A stretch of 64,000 bases of DNA from Stemphylium vesicarium (taxonomy: Eukaryota; Ascomycota; Dothideomycetes; Pleosporales; Pleosporaceae), in assembly GCA_004380135.1 (NCBI GenBank), contig QXCR01000019.1:124001-188000 (forward strand), given 5' to 3'. Numbering within the stretch: the stretch's first letter is position 1; every line of letters starts with the position of its first letter. A program made the translations under genes and the position numbers. Positions 56,899-64,000 of this stretch are shown here, one piece after another. Below the pieces are notes generated by a model. It was given only the letters and a program-made list of their open reading frames with translations. It did not search any database and had not been told where the DNA came from.

Positions 56899-58175
56899 GG
56901 TTTAGTTTCAGGCGCAGAGAGGGTATACCTCGTGACATTGAAATATGAGGTACGGTGGTCGCTGAACGGGCATGTAATACGGTGGACGCCTCTGCACCAG
57001 TCATTCCGACAACGAGGCAGCAATATGCGCAAGGCGACATTCGCCAAGCAATTGCACGCCGTTATCATGGTTGTCGACGATTCGACACAAGAAGTCAGGC
57101 TGCACTTGGCATCGGATCAGGTGCATGGCAGCAGATAGAATGGCACGTTTATAGGTGGTCAGCGAGGCGAATGAGGGCATAATTGCTCAAGCGAGCAATT
57201 GCACTACCACCCACCATAGATCGTGGAAAGGGGGTCTTTGCCTCTACACGTGCGTGAATGAATCAAGCAGTGCGCATTCGACGCACGATTGAGTATTTGT
57301 TGTGGACAATAGCCCTGATGTGCATCCACATCCAAAGGGGTGTATGTTCGTTCCTCTTGGATGGCTGCTGGTGTCGTCGACCCGTCAAGGTCGCGTTGTA
57401 TGCCCCACCAACCAGCCTCCTAACATCCATGGATGTCGGGGAGTCGCATGCGATGGTCATCACGACACCTTGGACGCTACCAATGCTGGACGTCTCGACT
57501 GTGTCAATGCAGAAGCAAAAGCAAACATGAAGATGCACTCTTCAGAGCGCGTGCTACTCGAGTGGACGAGGGGAGGCTGGAGAGAATTCAAAGTCTAATA
57601 ATATTTAATCACGTGGCAGTGACTTGGCGCAGTGCAGTGAGCGGCCGCTCTTCCCCTCGCTCCTCAGGCGTCACAAACATCCCACACAACCTGTCCACCG
57701 TCCTTCTGCGCCCTCTGATCTTGACGCGCTCCATCGCGTAGGCGTATTTCGGTCGTCGTTGTTGTCGTGACCACATCTCTTGGCAGCCTCCGTGCAGCGC
57801 GCCGCTGAGGTCCCCTCTCAAAGTCCTTCCTTCACGCTAACCCCCGTCCCATACCGTGCATCAGCCGCCGCCTTTTCATCGCGACACCAGCGTCGCTACC
57901 CTTTCTCGGCAAACCTCTATCCCACACGGCTGCCATTTGCGCACCGCACATTGCACCCAGCTCCAAGCCATCCTCCAGCAGAGCAGGGCCTTGGCACGCC
58001 GCTCGCGCTCCGACACCGATCCCCCGTGGCGACGACATCTCATGCTGTTGTAGTCCATCCATCCAGCACCGAGGTGCACGACACATATCGCGTCTCCTCC
58101 CACCACCGCGCACCCATCGCTAACCCGTCATCCGTCTGCCGCGCCTGACGCACCCGCCCTGGACGCCCCGTCGCG
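56899..58175 (+). promoter_or_regulatory. Promoter and leader of the Som1/Flo8-like gene
   Basis: 1.3 kb without a gene. The last 500 bases are strongly C/T-rich on the plus strand and probably form a long 5' leader. It contains at least one very short upstream open frame (ATG at 58042, stop at 58051-58053). Confidence 0.45.
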
Positions 58176-60563
58176 ATGCAGAACCAACAGCAAATGGCGC
58201 AGATGGCGGCCATGAATGCGAACAACGGCCAAGTCGACGGCACTCCCATGATGCGCAACATGGCGCATCCAGCCGGAAAGGGCACCGACCCCACAGAGAA
58301 GCTAAACACGTATATTTACGACTACTTCCTGCGGAACAAGCACATTAGCCTGGCGCGCGCCATGCTCGAATGCGACATGAAGATGTCCACGGAGAAAGCT
58401 AGCCCCAACACCAAGATGAACGGCATGGACGCGCTGGACCAGATAGAAGACCTACCCCATCCCGCCCTGCCCCCGAACCAGGTCGCTGACAATTCCTTCT
58501 TGCTTGACTGGTGGGTCCAGTTCTGGGACATCTACCAGGCCACCAAGCCTCGCAATGCCGCTTCCAAGAATGCCGTCCAATATGTCGGTCACAACCGGGT
58601 ATGTGACGAGCTCGCCGGTACACACATGGCACCCCACTGACGGTCTCCACAGAATCTCGGCCATTTACAGAACGAGCAGCGCAACCAGCGCATGATGATG
58701 AACAACCCCATGAACGCCCAATACCAGATGATGCGAAACGGCACCATGACCAACGGCAACCAGACCGACCTCAAGCGGGCGGCGGCCATGAACAACAACC
58801 GGCCGTATGTATCCCCAAACACGAACATGCACTCCCTGGCCCATTGGCTAACGCGTCACAGCACCGGCAATCCCATGGCAGGCATGCCCATGAAGGGCCC
58901 TGGCATGATGGCCGCCCAGATGCAGCGGGACGGCTCAGGCATGGACATGAACGGCCAGCGCCCCAACTCGCCCGGATCCAACGAGAATGCCCCGTCCCCA
59001 AACAAGCGTCCCCGCGTTGACGGTACGTCATCTGTCCTACCATTGTGGAGTATGCAAGCTAACGCAGAATGGCCCACAGGTGGTATGAATGCTGGTAACA
59101 TGCCCAACAACCAGTTCAACGAGTTCATGCCGCAAGGCCCAGGTGCGCAGCAGAAGAACATCGAGGTATATGCCCAAAGTTTGGCCCAGCAACACAGAGT
59201 GGCAATGAGTAACACATCGTCCCCCCAGGGTATGAACTCTGGCGTCCAAGGCTCTCCAATGGCCCAGCCTGGTCTCGACGGCCAAGAAAACATGTTTGCT
59301 GGCAACGGTCCGCGACCCGGCAACATGCCCGCCAACCCCCCAGGCGCTCCCCAGCAAGGCAACCACGCGCTACAGGATTACCAAATGCAGCTCATGCTGC
59401 TAGAGCAGCAGAACAAGAAGCGGTTACTCATGGCCCGCCAAGAGCAGGATAACCAGTCCGGCCACCCACAGCAGGGTGTCATGGGCGCTCCGGGGTTTGG
59501 CGCCGCCATGTCACCACAAGGTAGCAGAGCCGGCGGCCCATCGCCTAATCCCGCCGACCAGATGAAGCGCGGCACACCGAAACTAGGTCAACAAAACCTC
59601 CCAGGCTCGCCTATGCCAGAAGGAATCATGGTACAACAACGTGGCTCTCCCGCGCCGAACATGAACTTCGACCCAAGTTTGGCACCCCCGGGAATGCCAC
59701 CACAATTTTACTCTCAGGGAATGCAACCCCAGAACGGCCAGATGGGTATGCGACCTCCGAGCTCACATCCGCAGCCTCCGAATTTCAATGGTCAACCAAT
59801 AACACCCGCGCAAATGGAAGCCATGCGTAACGGTCAAATGCAGCCAAATGGCGGCTGGCGTGGACCTCAACCCATGATGCCAGGCGGACCGCAGATGGGA
59901 GGGCCTATGGGCCAGAACCCTCAACAACGCCAGCAAATGCCACCACCACCCGCCCCCACCAACGAGCAACCACGACCAGAGCCCTCTCCGGCACAGTCCA
60001 ATGCGAACCCGCCGACTCCATCACAAACGAACAAGGCCAATCCCAAGAAGAAACCCACAAAGGACAATAAGGTAAAGTTTTCTGCTTCTATTTCACTTGT
60101 GAGCAACATTGATGTTGATTGTAGAAGCCCGCGAACAAGAAGGGTGCAAATTCAGGTGCGACTCCAGCAGCAACGAATGGCGAAGAGCCTCCGACACCCA
60201 CCTCTTCCACTCCGGTGGCTCCGATCACGCCAGTTCATAAAGCATCTTTCAACCAGGGACAAAACGGAGGACCACAGCAGCCTGTGCAACCCCCACAGCC
60301 CGCCGACCAGCCCATGGACAACGGAGGTCCACCATTTGGTAGCATTGATGCTGATGTAAGTTTCTTGCACCCTATATCTTATTTATCGCGTAATCATTTC
60401 CTAACATCATGAACAGCCCAATGGTTTTGACCTTGGCCTCAACTTCCCCGATGACGGCGGCGCCCTCGAGACTTTTGACTTCGACTCCTTTCTGCATACC
60501 GGCGATAACGACGGGCTCGGCAACTTTGGCGACTTTGACTTTGCTGGCCCCACAGAAGTATAG
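58176..60563 (+). CDS. LisH-domain transcriptional regulator, Som1/Flo8-like
   Basis: Six exons (58176-58598, 58653-58804, 58862-59022, 59080-60071, 60125-60355, 60417-60563), 701 aa. A LisH motif (LNTYIYDYFLRNKHISLARAM, about 43-63) is followed by a conserved block with FLLDWWVQFWDIYQA. The long middle is Met, Gln, Asn, Pro and Gly-rich, including MQLMLLEQQNKKRLLMARQEQ. The acidic, aromatic C-terminus (FDLGLNFPDD, ETFDFDSFL, FGDFDFAGP) looks like an activation domain. Homologues (Som1/SomA, yeast Flo8) act downstream of cAMP-PKA in adhesion, development and virulence. Introns 2 and 3 are both 57 nt, in frame and stop-free. A further possible in-frame intron (59166-59228, 63 nt) would shorten the protein to 680 aa. 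Confidence 0.88.
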
Positions 60564-61736
60564 CCAATGTCCAAGAGGCAAAGGCATACCTGAACAAGGC
60601 CAGGCGTCGTCAACGTCGTTGCCCTTGTTGCAGTGGTGGTGGTTGGCAAGTCTGTTGGTGTTGGGGCTTTTCGAAAAACAAAAATCGTTTTCCATATACC
60701 CGTGTGCGCGTCTTCATTGACCGTTCCCCCCCTCACTCTTCAATCGCTTTTTTTTCTATTACATCTCTCTTTATCCGGAGCATAAACGGGGTTGACTTGG
60801 GGTTTTTGTCTGGAAACTTCGGTTGGCCCCCCCCCCCGCCTGTCTTTATTTTCTGTTCCTGTTTATTTGGGGGAGAGAATGGATTTTTTGGGGGCGTTGT
60901 TTGTCTTCACACTTTTTTTTTATGGCTCACAACTTTTTCCTCATTTGTGTGCGGGCGTGGCCTATCTTGGTATCTGTTGCTTATGTTGCTGCTCTTTGCT
61001 GTTTGCTGGTTTCTCTCCCCTTCCATATACTCATCCCCTCATACTCCTCATCATACACATCGCTACCGATACTACTGGTCCGTCACCAGCAAATTCTCCT
61101 AAGTGCCCTTTTACTGTTCTCATGTTCTGCATTCATTATGTGCCTGTTTTGTTGTTGTTGCTGTTTTTTTGCTATTCGGGAGAGGAAAGATGCTTTATGA
61201 AGATGAAGTAAAGACACAGAAGAAGAAGCAGAAGAAGTTGGTCGAGGTGGAAGTGGAGGTAGAGATATGCTATACCATATTATATTTCTTTTCTACTGTT
61301 GATTGAGTGAGAAGCCATACGTGTAAAGAGTGCAAATTTTCTTTATTTTTATCTTATTTTTCCATCGTTCGGAAACGACTTAATGCCAGAATATCCTTTC
61401 CATTTGCCTTGCATGTGACTGAAGTGAGAACTCACGTAAGGTTAGACCTGATGTTGATGGTCCGCTAATTCGACACATTTATGATCCATCCAGAACATCG
61501 CAAAACCAATGTCGCTCGCATCTCTCCCCCCTTTTCTTCCCAAAGAGCAGTGTTCCTCATCAAGGCCTATCTGAACCCCCATTCGACGGCGGGGTGGACC
61601 ACATCCCCAAACCGTAAACTTATGATATTCGAATCTTATATTGAGTTAATTCCTGTGGCCCGGCTAGAATCAAGTCGTTTCCACCAGTACATCATGGAAT
61701 CCAGGCCTTTGGGTCGTCCGAGCAATGAATGTATCA
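60564..61736. other. 3' flank of the Som1-like gene, homopolymer-rich
   Basis: 1.2 kb with an 11-base C run (60827-60837) and several T runs. A long 3' UTR is likely. Open frames here are hydrophobic by composition (T-rich) and not called. Confidence 0.5.
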
Positions 61737-63523
61737 ATCCTTCCAGTATTTGTAGCGCAGCTTTTCCCAAATGGCATGTAAATTGAACAGCTGGCTACCT
61801 TCGACGTGGTAAGAAGAAGGTCGATTTGGTACTGCAGCCAGGCGGTAACCCTTCATGATAACCTCAGGGACTTTGAGTTTGGAATAGCGGTTCCCGATAC
61901 AAACAGCCTCTGGCATAGAGGACGCCTGGTATGAGGCACTGAGCAGTTCGCCGCACCCATTCATCCAAACATGCGGAGACCCTTGGCTTTCTGCAGAATC
62001 CTTGATAGCGGGATGGTCGAGAAGATCGGACAATAGCAAGAATGCTCTTGTCGCCAAGTCTTCAGCTGCAACATTTCGGCTCTCGGTGTATCCTTGGTTG
62101 TCCCTTCCATGACAATTAAGCGTAACGCGCACTGTTGTGCCACTACGCAGCAATACAGTACCGATCCATGGTAAGAACTTGAGCATGTCAATGCGTAAAC
62201 TCTCAAGTGTGGCTGACTCGATAAGATCGAAGTTGAGGCTGAGAACCAGTCTTGCCCTTGTGTAAACCTGGGTCAAAATAATCGAGTCTAACAATTCCTC
62301 CTCGAAATTGGAAGAAAGGGAATTTCGAGTTTGCAGCAACCCCATGAAGAACCTCGAACTTTGTGCAATCGTGGATGAATTTCCTAGACGTCTCCGCGAC
62401 CGTCACATAGCACACTCGCCCGATCATCTGAAGACAAGGATGACGTAGATAATTGTCGACGTGGAAGACGTTCAGACTCAGACCATGAGCGGTGTGTGTT
62501 TAGGTCGAGGACGATGCCTTGAGGCGAGCTCATTGTCATACTGAGTATACTTTCCAGCGTTGCGAGCGGTAAATCCTCTAGCGACTGTATGGAATGTCTA
62601 TGTGTAGTGGTGATGATTGGCCGCTGTCCGTTATCAAGATATGTATCCGCTGGTTCCCATGGAATCCCACCCTTGGATAAGTTGGGTTCGTATGGATGGC
62701 AGCATACGACATCAGTCACTTAGAGAAAGAGAACTTCTTCAGACTGAGACCATCTCCTTTGACGGCGCTTGCAATGATTACATCGAGACTGTCGACAGAA
62801 TCACATATGGGAGCCATATCTTCGAGATACTCATGATTATCCTGACGAATTGAACGAAGTCGCCTTCCGGTACGAACAAATTGAACGGGAGATTCTTCGA
62901 GTCCATGCTTCCAAATCAGCCGTAGAAGTGGTTGGATGTCGAATCCGAGTAATCGGTTGTCACATGTAGTTTCACACGTGGCTTCGAGGTCAATTTGCAC
63001 TCTCCTTAGCAAATTGAACTGAGAGCCAGTAGCAGACAGCCGCTTCAGAGCATAATGAACCTGATGGTAGGCCCCAGAAGGATGCAGGCGGTCTGGGTCA
63101 TGGTCATGGCGATCAAGAGCCCGAGTGAAGACGAAAGTGTTGTCGCTATAGAACACACTAGCCGTTTCGTGGTATATCTGGCGGGAAACACGCAATAGAG
63201 ATAGTCCGGGACTGAAGTTATGGAAGAACTCGTGATCCCCGCCGATTTCTGATTCGTATGTATCGTAAAATTCATCCATTAGCTAGCGATACACTATATC
63301 GCTCAAGGTGCCCTTCTGGGGCTTGATAGCGTGGTATGCCTCAGTATTGTGGAGTAGAACTGGCTCCGGAAAATAAAAAGCAAATTCGGTGGTTATCTGA
63401 TACATTTTTGTCATAGGTGGTCTACTAACCGTCGCGCTGGAACATGATCTCGTAAATCATATTGCGGACTTCCAGCGGCTTGTCGAGAAATGAAGACTTG
63501 CTTGGATTTGCCGGTCCTGACAT
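61737..63523 (-). pseudogene. Heavily decayed F-box-like gene
   Basis: The minus strand carries successive fragments of one F-box-like protein in changing frames. Fragment 1 (63523-63428) starts MSGPANPSKSSFLDKPLEVRNMIYE. Fragment 2 (about 63370-62719) has LLHNTEAYHAIKP, a TAG at 63283-63285, then SLLRVSRQIYHETASVFYSDNTF and LLRRVQIDLEA. Fragment 3 (about 62719-62485) includes SLEDLPLATLESILS, a second F-box-like start. Fragment 4 (about 62483-62285) has GLSLNVFHVDNYLRH. Fragment 5 (about 62290-61737) ends in EKLRYKYWKD. The order is collinear with such proteins, but at least three frame changes and one stop would need repair, and I found no introns to explain them all. Function unknown. Confidence 0.6.
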
Positions 63524-64000
63524 CTGCCTTTGAATCTGTATGTTAAGCGAAAAGAGAGTCGCAGTGGAAGGGTTTATAATGGGCTGAACAAGCGCCTTCA
63601 TAATGAGGTGAGCGGTCAACGTAGGAGATAAAGTATGTATGAGGCTAGAATGGGCCCCATTTAAGAAAGTTGCGGCCATAAGTAGCGAGCCTATCGACGT
63701 GAATAGAGGGTTCGCAATCGATACCCAAGACAAATGAATGGACGGAGCGGAAATTTCACAGCATTGAGTGATTTGGTAAACAAATTGAGATCTTGCCTCC
63801 TGACACTACTTCCTATCAGGACACCAAGCATTAGCGTGACATCACTGTATCACCCTCAGGGTGTCTTGGCCCATTTTCCGGCGCTGTTGTAGAATGCCCT
63901 TGAATTACATCACACTACCCCTGACGACACTCATGTGCTATCGCTAAACGCGTGGCGTAATCGCGGTGCTGGCTTTCTTCTGGTGGCGACCCTTGGATTC
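63524..64000. other. Terminal flank, no gene recognised
   Basis: Upstream sequence of the decayed F-box-like gene. Nothing coding can be supported before the window ends. Confidence 0.45.

Noticed and set aside
60704..61211. Hydrophobic open frames of 125-139 codons downstream of the Som1-like gene
   Set aside because: They come from T-rich 3' flank sequence, overlap in three frames and lack conserved features.

Overview
The window is nuclear DNA of a filamentous ascomycete, most likely a dothideomycete of the Pleosporales type. The signs are short introns (about 50-60 nt, GTRNGT donors, CTAAC-type branch sites, YAG acceptors), HET-domain genes, a het-c gene, a Flo8/Som1-type LisH regulator and F-box-like genes of a kind common in that class. 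The taxon is inferred from gene content, not from a marker gene. I found no rRNA, tRNA, CRISPR array or bacterial-type operon. Gene models were built by eye from splice signals; for every multi-exon CDS called intact, the exon lengths sum to an open frame.

Layout. 0.7-7.5 kb: a membrane-anchored GH16 glucanase-like gene and a membrane glycosyltransferase of family 2, divergent across 2.3 kb. 9.3-18.3 kb: an incompatibility block, with a HET-domain gene, a het-c homologue 334 bp downstream, a coding-looking remnant, and a second HET-domain gene on the other strand that carries a stop codon and a frameshift. 18.6-26.8 kb: housekeeping genes for a CTNNBL1-like splicing protein, tRNA dihydrouridine synthase 3, a BAP31-like ER protein and an amidase. 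26.8-36.4 kb: a gene-poor stretch with a well-preserved 429-bp MITE-like element (56-bp terminal inverted repeats, 9-bp target duplication), microsatellites and one small gene, a SCOC/Slo1-like coiled-coil protein.

36.4-47 kb: a histidine acid phosphatase, mitochondrial processing peptidase beta and SDH4 sharing a 275-bp promoter, a decayed F-box-like gene, 14-3-3, and the mitochondrial ATPase inhibitor. 48.6-60.6 kb: an aquaporin with long tails, a two-span membrane protein with PPxY motifs, the U5 snRNP 40-kDa WD protein, TRAPP subunit Bet3 (with a 9-nt microexon) and a Som1/Flo8-like regulator. 61.7-63.5 kb: a heavily decayed F-box-like gene.

Most genes are independent units. The links with functional meaning are the het-c/HET neighbourhood, which resembles the het-c/pin-c arrangement known in Neurospora, the divergent wall-polysaccharide pair, and the divergent mitochondrial pair MPP-beta/SDH4. 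The most promising observations are the het-c block with its broken HET gene, the MITE, the microexon, the series of stop-free 3n introns in the Som1-like gene, and an abrupt strand-composition switch near the 3' ends of several genes.
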